NCBI GenBank assembly: GCA_900770895.1 | Contig: CAAGMF010000192.1 | Location: 1 to 27,133, forward strand | Origin: an uncultured Mitsuokella sp. | GTDB lineage: Bacteria > Bacillota > Negativicutes > Selenomonadales > Selenomonadaceae | Length of the DNA: 27,133 nt | Reading direction: 5' to 3' | In this document: positions 6,652 to 16,009 of the stretch, piece after piece | Numbering within the stretch: the stretch's first letter is position 1 | Layout: each line of letters opens with the position of its first letter | Program-made: the position numbers and the translations under genes | Notes under the pieces: generated by a model | Seen by the model: the letters and a program-made list of their open reading frames with translations, nothing else | The model's database searches: none | Told to the model about the DNA's origin: nothing

Positions 6652-8394
6652 ATGCGTATATCTGATTTGAATATAGCCTGCAAGCTTGGTCTGTATATAG
6701 TGATTACGACGCTGCTGATGGCGTTGATCGGCTATACCGGCTATCATTCGCTGCAGACGGTGAATGAGAACATGCAGGTGTACAGCGACCGCGTCACTGC
6801 GGCCCAGGCACTGGCGGGCGAGCAGCTCGGCATCCGCAAGATGCAGATCGCACTGCTCGACTCGGCCGCTGCCCGGCCCGATGTGGTGACGGAGGACACG
6901 CCGTACGCGAAGCAGCATGGTCATGTCGTCGATGCGAACGAGGGCAATGTCAAGGAGTTCGAGGCCAACTGGCAAAAGTACAAGGCCGTCGCTCCGGACA
7001 AGCCGGAGATACAGGCCGATATTGCTGAGGCAGAGGCGGCCTGGCAGAGCTACCGCGATACGCTGACCGAGGCGGGCAAGCTCATCGCCGCCGGTCAGGA
7101 CAAAGAGGGCCTGGAGATCTATGTAGGTCCAGCGAAAGACGCTACGACCCGCATAAAGAAAGTCGTCGGTGAGCTCGAGAAAGATACTCAGGCCGATATG
7201 AAGGCCGTGGAGGAGGCCAATGAGGCCGAGAACAAGGTCGTGGTCACGAGGATGATCGAGGTCATGCTCGCCGGTTTCGTGATCGTCGTCGTGCTGACAA
7301 TATGGATCGTGCGCGAGATCAGACGTCCGCTGCGGCACATGACGGCGACCTGCCAGCACTTGTATGATTGCGATTTCCGCGAACATCAGGAACTCCTGGT
7401 CAGCAGCCATGATGAGTTCGGCGCGATGTCCGAGGCTCTCGAGGCGATGCGTCTGCGTCTGCGGAAGCTGCTGTCTCAGATAAAGACGAGCTCCGGCAAG
7501 GTGACAGACGAGGCTCAGACCCTCTCGCAGATATCGTATCAGTCGGCGCAGGCCTCATCGCAGATCGCGAACTCGGTCAACCAGGCGGCCGGCTACGTCG
7601 AACAGCAGCAACAGGCTATGGAGCACAGTGCGGCGGCCATGCAGGCCGTGGCAGACTCCGTCGCGACGATAAAGTCGGAGGCCGGACGTGCCGCTCAGAA
7701 CTCGGGCGAGGCGCGCCAGCAGGCGGTCAATGGAGCCGATTCCATTACCAATTCGACGGAGCAGATGGGACGCGTGCAGGATTCGGTGCAGTCAGCGGCT
7801 GATCTCGTAGATAAGCTCGGCAACCGCTCGAAGGTCATCGGCAATATCGTTGATACCATCACCGAGATCACCGGTCAGACGAACCTCCTGGCGCTGAATG
7901 CCGCCATCGAAGCAGCCCGGGCCGGTGAGGCTGGCCGCGGCTTCGCGGTCGTTGCCGACGAGGTCCGCAAGCTGGCGGAACAGTCGCAGGAGGCTGCCGA
8001 GAAGATATCCGGCCTCGTATCCATCATCCAGAGCGAAACGATGGATGCCGTGAGCTCCATGCAGAACGGCCGCAGCCAGGTCGACGAGGGGACTCATCTC
8101 GTACAGGATATGAGTGCGGTGTTCCAGAGCATCGAGCAGCTCGTCGTCGACACGGCCACACAGATGGAGGCCATGGCGAAAAGCGTCGATGAGGCCGCCG
8201 GCAATGCCGCTGCTGCCGCTGAGCAGGAGAAGCAGATGCGGGCGCACAGTGTCAAAGTCAATGAAGAGATGCAGTCGGTATCGGCAGCATCTGAGGAGCA
8301 GTCCGCCTCGGCCGAGGAGGTTGCTGCGGCTTCGGAGACTCTGAACAAGCTGGCTGCAGAGCTTAACGATTCCATCAAGGAATTCAAATTCTAA
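6652..8394 (+). CDS. Methyl-accepting chemotaxis protein
   Basis: A 580-residue transmembrane chemoreceptor. TM1 spans about 11-33. A periplasmic sensor of about 165 residues (35-200) appears all-helical, like a four-helix-bundle (4HB_MCP) domain. TM2 spans about 202-222 and is followed by a HAMP domain to about 280 and the long signalling coiled coil. The signalling tip is clear: TGQTNLLALNAAIEAARAGE, then GRGFAVVADEVRKLAEQS. There is no C-terminal CheR-tethering pentapeptide. AGGGG lies 8 nt before the ATG. Its place inside the RG-I gene run suggests that it senses a pectin-derived sugar or a binding partner, but nothing in the sequence proves the ligand. Confidence 0.95.
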   Translation: MRISDLNIACKLGLYIVITTLLMALIGYTGYHSLQTVNENMQVYSDRVTAAQALAGEQLGIRKMQIALLDSAAARPDVVTEDTPYAKQHGHVVDANEGNVKEFEANWQKYKAVAPDKPEIQADIAEAEAAWQSYRDTLTEAGKLIAAGQDKEGLEIYVGPAKDATTRIKKVVGELEKDTQADMKAVEEANEAENKVVVTRMIEVMLAGFVIVVVLTIWIVREIRRPLRHMTATCQHLYDCDFREHQELLVSSHDEFGAMSEALEAMRLRLRKLLSQIKTSSGKVTDEAQTLSQISYQSAQASSQIANSVNQAAGYVEQQQQAMEHSAAAMQAVADSVATIKSEAGRAAQNSGEARQQAVNGADSITNSTEQMGRVQDSVQSAADLVDKLGNRSKVIGNIVDTITEITGQTNLLALNAAIEAARAGEAGRGFAVVADEVRKLAEQSQEAAEKISGLVSIIQSETMDAVSSMQNGRSQVDEGTHLVQDMSAVFQSIEQLVVDTATQMEAMAKSVDEAAGNAAAAAEQEKQMRAHSVKVNEEMQSVSAASEEQSASAEEVAAASETLNKLAAELNDSIKEFKF

Positions 8395-8416
8395 GCGTAA
8401 GATTTACGCGGCATTT
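8395..8416 (+). terminator. Short weak hairpin after the chemoreceptor
   Basis: GCGTAA (8395-8400) and TTACGC (8404-8409) form a 6-bp stem with a 3-nt loop, followed by GGCATTTT. This may cause partial termination or mark an mRNA end. The next gene starts 34 nt later. Confidence 0.35.
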
Positions 8417-8442
8417 TCTGAAACATGATTGAAGGTTTTTCT

Positions 8443-9801
8443 ATGTCCAGGATTCGTATACATATAGCTAGTGACTCCACCGTAGCTACCTATGGCGGCC
8501 GCGTTCTGCCCATGATGGGCTGGGGACAGCTGCTGTATCAGTATTTTGATTTTGACCAGGTCGAGATCTGGAACCGGGCCATATGCGGGCGCAGCTCGCG
8601 CAGCTTCGTCGAGGAGGGCCGGCTTGAGCGCATGGTACAGGACTTCCGCCCCGGCGACTACCTGCTCATCCAGTTCGGTCATAACGATGCGACGAAACAG
8701 CGACCGCAGCGCTATACCGAGCCCGGGAAGCCATTTGCCGGCTGGCTGCAGCGCTACATCGATGCAGCTCGTGCCAAGGGCGTGCAGCCCGTGCTCATCA
8801 CGCCGATGCAGCGGCGGGTATTCGATGCTGAGGGGCATTTCGAATGGGTGCTGATGGACTACATCCGCACCATACGCGAGCTGGCAGCTGCCGAGCAGGT
8901 ACCGCTGCTCGATCTGGCTGCCGTCAGCGGCCCCGTCATCGCGAACATGGGGCCCGAGGAGAGTAAGAAATATTTCTTCTTCAGCGAGCCGGGCGAGGAG
9001 CCGAACTACCCCGATGGCCATCAGGATGACACACATTTCCAGAAGCGTGGGGCCCGGCTCATGGTCGAGCTCGTCGTGGGACTCATGAAAGAATCGGATC
9101 TGAATCTGAAAAGGTACATCATGCCCCGCCAGAAACCAGAGGTACGCGTCTATATGGCGGGCGACTCCACGATGGCCCAGTACGGTGGCCCTGAGCAGCC
9201 CATGGCCGGCTGGGGTCAGATGTTCTGGGAGTACATGCAGCCCACGGTCGAGATACGCAACCATGCCTGCTGCGGCCGCAGCTCCCAGTCGTTCATCGAC
9301 GAGGGACGTCTCGAACGCATCCTGCGTGAGATACATAGCGGCGACTACCTGTTCATCCAGTTCGCACATAACGATGAGAAGCTTGACTATGACAATCCGA
9401 TGGCCTGCTTCGAGCGGAACATCCGGCAGTTCATCGCCGGGGCCCGGAGCCGGCTCGCCCATCCGGTGCTGCTGACTGCCGTCGAACGTCGCAAATTCAC
9501 CGACAGCGGCAAGCTGCAGGTGACACACAGCCCGTTCATCGAAGCAACGCGCGAGATAGCGAGGCTCGAGGATGTACCATTGCTCGATATGAATGCGGCT
9601 TCACGGCGGCTGCTCACCGAGCTTGGCCCGGAGGCAGCGCGGCAGCTGTTCCTCCAGGTACAGCCAGGCGAGGAGCCGAACTACCCCGATGGTCATGTGG
9701 ACGATACGCATTTCTCAGAGTACGGGGCCAGACGCATGGCTGGCCTGGCGGCTCAGCTGCTGGCAGATTCGCCCATCGGGCTGCGCCTCATGCTGCGCTG
9801 A
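8443..9801 (+). CDS. Tandem SGNH-hydrolase, probable rhamnogalacturonan acetylesterase
   Basis: A 452-residue protein made of two SGNH/GDSL hydrolase domains (about 1-225 and 233-452). Each resembles the YesT/rhamnogalacturonan acetylesterase family, normally about 220-240 residues. Both repeats keep the serine (S12, S242), the CGRSS glycine, the HND asparagine and the C-terminal Asp-His pair DDTHF (D195/H198, D420/H423). Two blocks differ: repeat 1 has SDST instead of GDST, and repeat 2 has AHND instead of GHND. There is no signal peptide, so it should deacetylate imported oligosaccharides in the cytoplasm. The start was set at 8443 because GAAGG lies 7 nt upstream; an ATG at 8425 would add six residues. 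Confidence 0.85.
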   Translation: MSRIRIHIASDSTVATYGGRVLPMMGWGQLLYQYFDFDQVEIWNRAICGRSSRSFVEEGRLERMVQDFRPGDYLLIQFGHNDATKQRPQRYTEPGKPFAGWLQRYIDAARAKGVQPVLITPMQRRVFDAEGHFEWVLMDYIRTIRELAAAEQVPLLDLAAVSGPVIANMGPEESKKYFFFSEPGEEPNYPDGHQDDTHFQKRGARLMVELVVGLMKESDLNLKRYIMPRQKPEVRVYMAGDSTMAQYGGPEQPMAGWGQMFWEYMQPTVEIRNHACCGRSSQSFIDEGRLERILREIHSGDYLFIQFAHNDEKLDYDNPMACFERNIRQFIAGARSRLAHPVLLTAVERRKFTDSGKLQVTHSPFIEATREIARLEDVPLLDMNAASRRLLTELGPEAARQLFLQVQPGEEPNYPDGHVDDTHFSEYGARRMAGLAAQLLADSPIGLRLMLR

Positions 9802-9841
9802 GCATAGATATGACTGAGAAACCAGTGGAGAGATTGATTGT

Positions 9842-11134
9842 ATGAATATAAATGTTATGGACTACGGGGCGGCGGGCGATGGCGCTACCCTGGATACTGA
9901 GGCTCTGCAGCAGGCCATCGATGATGCTGGGACCGGAGCCTGCGTCATCATACCGGCAGGCAGATATCTGACCGGCAGCCTGTTCCTGCACAGCAATATG
10001 AAGCTTTACCTTGAGCAGGGAGCGGTGCTCCTCGGCAGTAAGCAGCTCGACGACTATCCGCAGATCGACACCCGTGTGGCGGGCATCGAGATGCGCTGGC
10101 CGGCCGCACTGCTCAATGTGATCGATTGTCGCGATGTCCACATCGCCGGACCTGGCACGCTCGATGGTCAGGGCGAGATCTGGTGGGAAACGTACTGGGG
10201 TGCCGATGGTCACGGCGGACGCCGGGCTGACTACGATGCCCGGAACCTGCGCTGGATCGCTGACTACGAGATCCAGCGGCCGCGCCTGTTGCTCGTGCAG
10301 GGCAGTCAGGACATCGAGCTGAGCGATATCACCGCGCGCCGCTCGGGCTTCTGGAACATCCAGCTGACGTATTCCCAGCACGTGCATGTGCATGATGTCA
10401 CGGTCCGCGATAATGCCGGCCCGAGCACGGATGGCATCGATGTGGACTCCTCGGAGCATGTGCTCATCGAGGACTGCACCGTCGCCTGCAATGATGATGA
10501 TATCGTCATAAAATCCGGCCGCGATGCGGACGGCCTGCGCGTCGCCCGTCCCACGCGGGACGTCGAGATCCGGCACTGCCACATACGCTCTGGTGCCGGC
10601 ATCACGATCGGCAGCGAGGTCTCCGGCGGCATAGAGGATATCGATATACACGACTGTGATTTCCAGAACAGCGATTGCGGCTTTCGCATGAAATCCTCGC
10701 GGCTGCGCGGCGGCTATGTGCACCATGTCCGCGTGCATGGCCTCACGATGATGAATGTCCAGTTCCCGTTCTCATGGGTGCTGGACTGGCATCCGGCCTA
10801 CAACTCGTTCATCGTACCGGCCGGAGATATCCCTGAGTACTGGCGGCGCATCGCGGCGCCGGTGCCGGAGGAGCAGCAGTACACCGATGTGGACGATATC
10901 GCTGTAGAGGGATTCACCGCCCTCTACAGCGCGGACTACAGCAAGATATCCCGGGCCATCGACATCCGCGGGGCCGGCAAGAAGCCGCTGCGCGCGATAA
11001 AGTTCAGTCAGGGGCGGCTCGAGACGCGTGAGTTCGGTCACATCGAGGGCGTCAAGGACCTCGAGTTCACCGGAGTCATCGTCTACGCGCCCGAGCGCAG
11101 TTCATCCGCGAATGACGCCTATGACCAGCGCTGA
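9842..11134 (+). CDS. GH28 glycoside hydrolase (polygalacturonase/rhamnogalacturonan hydrolase family)
   Basis: A 430-residue right-handed beta-helix protein of family GH28. The N-terminal MDYGAAGDG block is the usual opening of this family. The acid residues are present: D197 in STDGIDVD and D218-D220 in CNDDDIVIKSG. The substrate-binding RxK is R282-M-K284. The usual catalytic-site histidine of the GHG block is absent; the equivalent reads GAGITIGSE, with Ala252. There is no signal peptide, so it is cytoplasmic and probably an exo-enzyme releasing galacturonate from imported RG-I oligosaccharides. The substrate could also be another uronate chain. GGAGA lies about 9 nt before the ATG. It sits 40 nt after the esterase and 27 nt before the GH105 gene. 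Confidence 0.85.
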   Translation: MNINVMDYGAAGDGATLDTEALQQAIDDAGTGACVIIPAGRYLTGSLFLHSNMKLYLEQGAVLLGSKQLDDYPQIDTRVAGIEMRWPAALLNVIDCRDVHIAGPGTLDGQGEIWWETYWGADGHGGRRADYDARNLRWIADYEIQRPRLLLVQGSQDIELSDITARRSGFWNIQLTYSQHVHVHDVTVRDNAGPSTDGIDVDSSEHVLIEDCTVACNDDDIVIKSGRDADGLRVARPTRDVEIRHCHIRSGAGITIGSEVSGGIEDIDIHDCDFQNSDCGFRMKSSRLRGGYVHHVRVHGLTMMNVQFPFSWVLDWHPAYNSFIVPAGDIPEYWRRIAAPVPEEQQYTDVDDIAVEGFTALYSADYSKISRAIDIRGAGKKPLRAIKFSQGRLETREFGHIEGVKDLEFTGVIVYAPERSSSANDAYDQR

Positions 11135-11161
11135 GACAGTTCAGGAGAGGAGATCTTTTCT

Positions 11162-13342
11162 TTGAGTAGTTACTTTCCAGCGGCTGAAAGCCTGGACCGG
11201 GCACAGCACGGCGACATGAGTCGCGAGCTGCGCACGATAGCCGGACGCTACATGGGAGATAACCCCGTGACGCCGCCCGTATTCCGCATCAGCCTTGCGA
11301 GCGGCTTCCGGCGGCAGGCCGATTACCGCTATGTGTTCGACCTGGAGCAGCGGTTCCCTGAGGCCGGGCGCGAGCAGGCCGTCTATGCCTGGGGCCGCAT
11401 ATATTTCCCGGCCGCTACAGATGCCTGCTTCAAGGCAAATGCCATCGGCCCGATGACCGTGTGGCTCAATGGCCAGGTCATCTACCATTCCAATTACGAA
11501 GAGGAACGCGATGCCGCTCGGGCACGTCGTTTCTTCATAAATGTACCGGCAGGTTGGTCGGATGTCGTTATCGAGTTCATCCGTACCCCCTTGGGATTCG
11601 GTGGCATATTCGGTACCGGCCGGTTCAAGAATTTCCCCTTCCACTTCATGATGCCGCTCCCCGATACGCAGGGTTGGGAGGGCTGGGTCTACACCCGGCC
11701 GCAGCAGCGAGTGGATGTCGAGCATATCGATGACTATAGGAGTCTTCCGTCCGATGGTCACTGGCTGCCGGAGCGGAGCTACGCGATGCCTGAGGCAGGA
11801 GAGGATGCGCAGACATTCGGTCCCGCGCTGAATCGCCTTTATGGCGATCGGCTCAGCCGCGGCCGGGCTGCCTGGGGCTGGACGCGCGCCCGACTGCGCA
11901 GCGGCGAGCTCCATGTGCAGGGCCATGCCAGATCAGAGCTGAAGCTCCTGGTCAGTCTCGTCGGCGAAGCCGATGAAGCCAAGCAGGTCTCCTTGTCCGC
12001 TGGTGACGTCGATATCCATATACCAGTTGCCGGTGGCGAGCATGATCTGCGCGTCCAGGCCGCCGGTCACGAGGATGGCTGGGGCTGCGAGCTGACATTC
12101 ACGCAGGATGGTCATCCGGCCCCGCTGCAGAATCCGGCTCACGTCGTCGGCTACCGTGGCGCCTGGCTCTATCTCGGACCGGCGGCTCTGCAGGCGATGA
12201 TACAGCCGGACCTGACGCTCGTCCAGCAGGAGACATACTGGCAGGTCGATGTCCCACAGGGCTTCATCCGGCCATTCCTCGAGAACGACCGCTTTGGCAA
12301 ATGGAACTATCCGCTCGGCGTCACGCTCTACGGCATGCTCATGTGTGCGCGGGAGATCGGGGCTGAGGATATGAAGGCTTACATCCGCCAGCATGTCAAT
12401 CTCGCCGTGAGCTACTACGACTACGCGCTCTGGGACAAGGAGCGCTATGGCGCGGCGGCCATCGATAATCAGATATCGAACGTCGACAGCCTCGATGACT
12501 GCGGCTCGTTCGCCTCGCTCATGCTCGAGCTCGGCCGCGAGGGGCACGTCCCCGGCAGCCGCGAGATCGCAGCTGCGACCGCGCACTACATCGAGCATGA
12601 GCAGGCCCGCCTCGATGACGGTACGCTCGTGCGTGGACAGGCCAGCCTCGCCGAGATGGCCGGTACGATGTGGGCCGACGACCTCTACATGAGTGTCCCG
12701 TTCCTCTCGCGCTACTACGAGCTCACGGGTGATACCGCCTATATCGACGATGCGGCGCGCCAGTACCTGAACTTCCGCAAATACCTGTTCATCCCGGAAC
12801 AGAAAATCATGTCGCATGTCTATCTGACCGACCGGGGAATCGCGAATCACATTCCCTGGGGCCGTGGCAACGGCTGGGTACTGTTCTCGCTCTCGGAGCT
12901 CCTGCGCGTCATGCCGCACGACCACGAGGCGCGTGCGACCCTGCTCGAGTTCTTCCGCACGCTCTGCGAGGGCTATCTCGCGCTGCAGGACACGGATGGC
13001 ATGTGGCATCAGGTTCTGACCGATCCGACGTCGTATCAGGAGGCCTCGTGCACGGCCATGTTCGTGAGTGCCTTCGCTCGCGGCGTGCGGCATGGCTGGC
13101 TGACGGACGATGTGGAGAGCTACATACAGGCCGTCGAGCGCGGTTGGCACGGACTCAGCGAGCTCGCGGTCGATAGCCATGGCGCCGTGTACGGCATCTG
13201 CCAGGGATCGGGCTACTCGTTCCGCTCGACGTACTATCGCGATGAGCTGACCTGGGTGCTCAACGACCCGCATGGCATCGGCATCGTCCTCATGGCTGGC
13301 AGCGAGACGATGCGCCTGCGCGACTATCTGGCAGAGGGATGA
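11162..13342 (+). CDS. GH105 unsaturated rhamnogalacturonyl hydrolase with large N-terminal domain
   Basis: A 726-residue cytoplasmic enzyme. The C-terminal half (about 370-726) is an alpha/alpha-barrel of GH105 (YteR/YesR type), which removes the unsaturated uronate left by PL lyases. Family blocks are TMWADDLYM (probable catalytic Asp506 or Asp507), WGRGNGWVLFSL, DGMWHQVL with SYQEASCTAM, and DPHGIGIVLMAG. GH105 enzymes are usually about 350-380 residues. Here about 360 extra N-terminal residues look like beta-sandwich domains, including a possible galactose-binding-like segment (about 95-150, AIGPMTVWLNGQ). The start is a TTG at 11162, chosen because AGGAGAGGAGAT precedes it by 8 nt; the next ATG is 18 codons further. 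It is closely coupled to both neighbours. Confidence 0.88.
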   Translation: MSSYFPAAESLDRAQHGDMSRELRTIAGRYMGDNPVTPPVFRISLASGFRRQADYRYVFDLEQRFPEAGREQAVYAWGRIYFPAATDACFKANAIGPMTVWLNGQVIYHSNYEEERDAARARRFFINVPAGWSDVVIEFIRTPLGFGGIFGTGRFKNFPFHFMMPLPDTQGWEGWVYTRPQQRVDVEHIDDYRSLPSDGHWLPERSYAMPEAGEDAQTFGPALNRLYGDRLSRGRAAWGWTRARLRSGELHVQGHARSELKLLVSLVGEADEAKQVSLSAGDVDIHIPVAGGEHDLRVQAAGHEDGWGCELTFTQDGHPAPLQNPAHVVGYRGAWLYLGPAALQAMIQPDLTLVQQETYWQVDVPQGFIRPFLENDRFGKWNYPLGVTLYGMLMCAREIGAEDMKAYIRQHVNLAVSYYDYALWDKERYGAAAIDNQISNVDSLDDCGSFASLMLELGREGHVPGSREIAAATAHYIEHEQARLDDGTLVRGQASLAEMAGTMWADDLYMSVPFLSRYYELTGDTAYIDDAARQYLNFRKYLFIPEQKIMSHVYLTDRGIANHIPWGRGNGWVLFSLSELLRVMPHDHEARATLLEFFRTLCEGYLALQDTDGMWHQVLTDPTSYQEASCTAMFVSAFARGVRHGWLTDDVESYIQAVERGWHGLSELAVDSHGAVYGICQGSGYSFRSTYYRDELTWVLNDPHGIGIVLMAGSETMRLRDYLAEG

Positions 13343-13351
13343 GGTAATACC

Positions 13352-15898
13352 ATGAAAGATATAGATACCGCAGAGCTGCATGAGACATTCTGTCATCCAT
13401 CCGGTGAGTACAGCGTCATGCCGTTCTGGTTCCTGAACGGGCGGCTCGACAAGGCGGAGCTCCGGCGTCAGCTGCTCGATTTCCTCGCGCACGATGTGCA
13501 TGGAGTGGTCCTCCATCCGCGCCTCGGACTGACGCGCGACACGCCCTACATGAGCGCGGGCTATCTCGACTGCATCAAATATGCCGTGGAGGTCGCGGCG
13601 GCGCACGACATGCGCGTCGTGCTCTACGATGAGGCCATGTATCCCTCGGGGTCAGCGCACGGTATGGTCGTCGCTGGCAATCCTGAGTATGCAGCCCGTG
13701 CGCTCCGGCTCATCGCTGAGCCCTGGATCGAGCAGCAGGAGTGGCGGCCCGAGATTAGCGCCGAGGAGGAGATCATCTACGCGGCGGCTGTCTGGCAGAA
13801 GGATGATGGTTCGCTCGACCTCGTGCGGCAGCTGCCGCTGCAGCTGGAGGCCGATGGTTCCTATGCACTGCCGGAGCGGCCGTCCGCGACAGCTGGCGGG
13901 CACTACCTGCTGACAGCCATCGTCGCGACGTACTCGCATGGTACGATTCGCGGCGTGCACTTCGGCGAGGACGACGGCGAGCCGGGCGCTCCGGCGGCCG
14001 CTGACCTCCTGAATCCAGAGGCCATGCGGAAATTCATCCGTGTCACGCATGAGAAATACTACGAATGCCTGCAGCGATACTTCGGAACGACGGTCATCGC
14101 GTTCTTCACCGATGAGCCGAGCCTGCTCGGCCGCTGCGTCGATGAGAAGAAGCTGAAGCCGTGGTCGAAGGATTGTCTGGCTGATTTCCTGGCGGCGGGC
14201 AATCAGCCCGGCGACCTCCTGGCCGAGTGGTACGAGGCAGGCCCCGCGACGGAGAGCCTGCGGCGGCGCTATCGCCGCTTCCTGAACAGCCGGCTCGAGG
14301 CCAGCTACTATGAGCAGCTCTCCGACTGGTGCGCGGCGCACGGCATCGCCCTGACGGGGCATCCGGCTGGCAGCATGGATATCGGTTGCCTGCGGCACTT
14401 CCAGATACCGGGACAGGATCTCGTCTGGCGCTGGGTAGCGCCGGAGAACGACCTCGGCATCATGGGCGTGAACAGCACGCTCGCGAAGTGCTCGAGCGAT
14501 GCGGCCCGGCATCTCGGACGCCGACGCAATGGCAACGAGTGCCTCGGCTGCTGCGGCCCGGTCGATCACCCGTGGGACTTTACCGTCGCCGATATGAAAT
14601 GGTACTTCGATTGGCTGTTCGTGCGCGGCGTGAACCTGCTATTCCCGCACGCGTTCCTATACTCGGTCGAGGGCGAGCCCCGCTACAACGAGCGTCCGCC
14701 TGATGTGGGACCGAACAACAGCTGGTGGCCCTACTACGGCTACATCGCGCGCTACGCCGCGCGGCTGAGCTGGCTCAATACCGACAGCACGAATACGGCC
14801 AGCGTCGCCGTGCTCTGCGAGCCTGACACATTGCCCTGGCGCATCGTGCGGCCGCTCTATGAGCATCAGATCGAGTTCAACTACCTCGAGGATCGCCTGC
14901 TCACCGGTGAGACGGAGACTCAGGCGACCATCGCGGCGGGAGCTATCGATATCGGCCGTCAGCATTACACGGTCCTGCTGATCGAGGACCTGGAGCTGCT
15001 GGAGGATGCGGCTCTCGCCGCAGCTGTTCGCGAATTCCAGGCGGGCGGTGGTCAGGTGATTGCAGTGCGTCCCGATAGTGGAACGGTTCCTATGGGGACT
15101 GAACCGGTATCGTATGTCCGCACGGCCGATGAGCTCGTGCAGCGCCTGCAGGCGCTCGGCGCTCAGACGGGCAGGCTGGCTCCGGCCAGCACCGACATCC
15201 GCCTGACGCACCTCCGGCGCGCGGACGATCGGCGCGAGTACTACCTGCTGACGAACGAGGGCGAGTCGGACTATGCCGGCACGCTGCAGCTGTCCGCCAG
15301 CGGCAGCGTCGAGCGCTGGGACCCCTGGACGGGCGAGATGGACGCGCAGCCGGTGACGCGGACGGCGGACGGGCTGACGATGAGGCTCGAGCTGCCGCGG
15401 CGCGGTTCCGTGATCTACTGCATCGACCCGGACGGGACGCCGCAGCTCGCTGAGGCTGTGAAAACGGTTCGTCATGAGGACATCGTCCTGCGCGACTGGC
15501 AGACGGAGCTGCTGCCCGGAGAGACCTGGGCGCATCCGGTACGGCCGGACCTGGGAATCGGCGACTGGACGGAGCAGCCAGAGCTGCATGACTACTATGG
15601 CAGCCTGGTATACCGGACGCAGGTAGAGCTGCCTGCAGCTGACGAGGTACAGGGCATCACCCTCGACCTCGGCACGGTCGGCGAGCTCGCCGAGATACTC
15701 ATCGATGGGGAGCGCGTCGGTGTCAGTCTCTGGGCACCGTATCGCGTAAATCTATCAGCCGCGCTGGGCGCGGCACGGCGTACGGCCGTGCTCACCGTCA
15801 TCGTGACAAGCAGCTATAGCCGGCGCTACAGCGACCGGGTAAGGCCGTCGGGACTCCTGGGACCTGAGCCGCGGCTCGAAGTGACATATCGGGCCTGA
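13352..15898 (+). CDS. GH106-like alpha-L-rhamnosidase
   Basis: An 848-residue protein with the fold pattern of family GH106 (Glyco_hydro_106). An N-terminal TIM-barrel part is recognised by MPFWFLNGRL, VVLYDEAMYPSG and FFTDEPS. A middle flavodoxin-like or beta region follows. The C-terminal part (about 700-848) resembles a galactose-binding beta-sandwich (TLDLGTVGELAEILIDGE). Its predicted role is removal of terminal L-rhamnose from RG-I oligosaccharides, feeding the rhaBADM operon. There is no signal peptide, so it is intracellular. Many GH106 proteins exceed 1,000 residues, so this is a short form. The start has GAGG 8 nt upstream, and the gap to the preceding stop is 9 nt, which indicates co-translation. 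The exact glycosidic linkage cannot be judged from sequence. Confidence 0.8.
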   Translation: MKDIDTAELHETFCHPSGEYSVMPFWFLNGRLDKAELRRQLLDFLAHDVHGVVLHPRLGLTRDTPYMSAGYLDCIKYAVEVAAAHDMRVVLYDEAMYPSGSAHGMVVAGNPEYAARALRLIAEPWIEQQEWRPEISAEEEIIYAAAVWQKDDGSLDLVRQLPLQLEADGSYALPERPSATAGGHYLLTAIVATYSHGTIRGVHFGEDDGEPGAPAAADLLNPEAMRKFIRVTHEKYYECLQRYFGTTVIAFFTDEPSLLGRCVDEKKLKPWSKDCLADFLAAGNQPGDLLAEWYEAGPATESLRRRYRRFLNSRLEASYYEQLSDWCAAHGIALTGHPAGSMDIGCLRHFQIPGQDLVWRWVAPENDLGIMGVNSTLAKCSSDAARHLGRRRNGNECLGCCGPVDHPWDFTVADMKWYFDWLFVRGVNLLFPHAFLYSVEGEPRYNERPPDVGPNNSWWPYYGYIARYAARLSWLNTDSTNTASVAVLCEPDTLPWRIVRPLYEHQIEFNYLEDRLLTGETETQATIAAGAIDIGRQHYTVLLIEDLELLEDAALAAAVREFQAGGGQVIAVRPDSGTVPMGTEPVSYVRTADELVQRLQALGAQTGRLAPASTDIRLTHLRRADDRREYYLLTNEGESDYAGTLQLSASGSVERWDPWTGEMDAQPVTRTADGLTMRLELPRRGSVIYCIDPDGTPQLAEAVKTVRHEDIVLRDWQTELLPGETWAHPVRPDLGIGDWTEQPELHDYYGSLVYRTQVELPAADEVQGITLDLGTVGELAEILIDGERVGVSLWAPYRVNLSAALGAARRTAVLTVIVTSSYSRRYSDRVRPSGLLGPEPRLEVTYRA

Positions 15899-16009
15899 AC
15901 AGGGAAAGTTGTTTATTACCAGTGTCAGCGTCAGTAGAGAGTCGCTTGGCATTGAGGCAATAATAGAGATTCAATAGAGGTTTGTGTTAAATTTACGGGG
16001 GGATTCTCA

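Noticed and set aside
11933..13606. Minus-strand open frame of 557 residues across the GH105 and GH106 genes
   Set aside because: It overlaps two well-supported genes, has His- and Arg-rich shadow composition, and matches no family.
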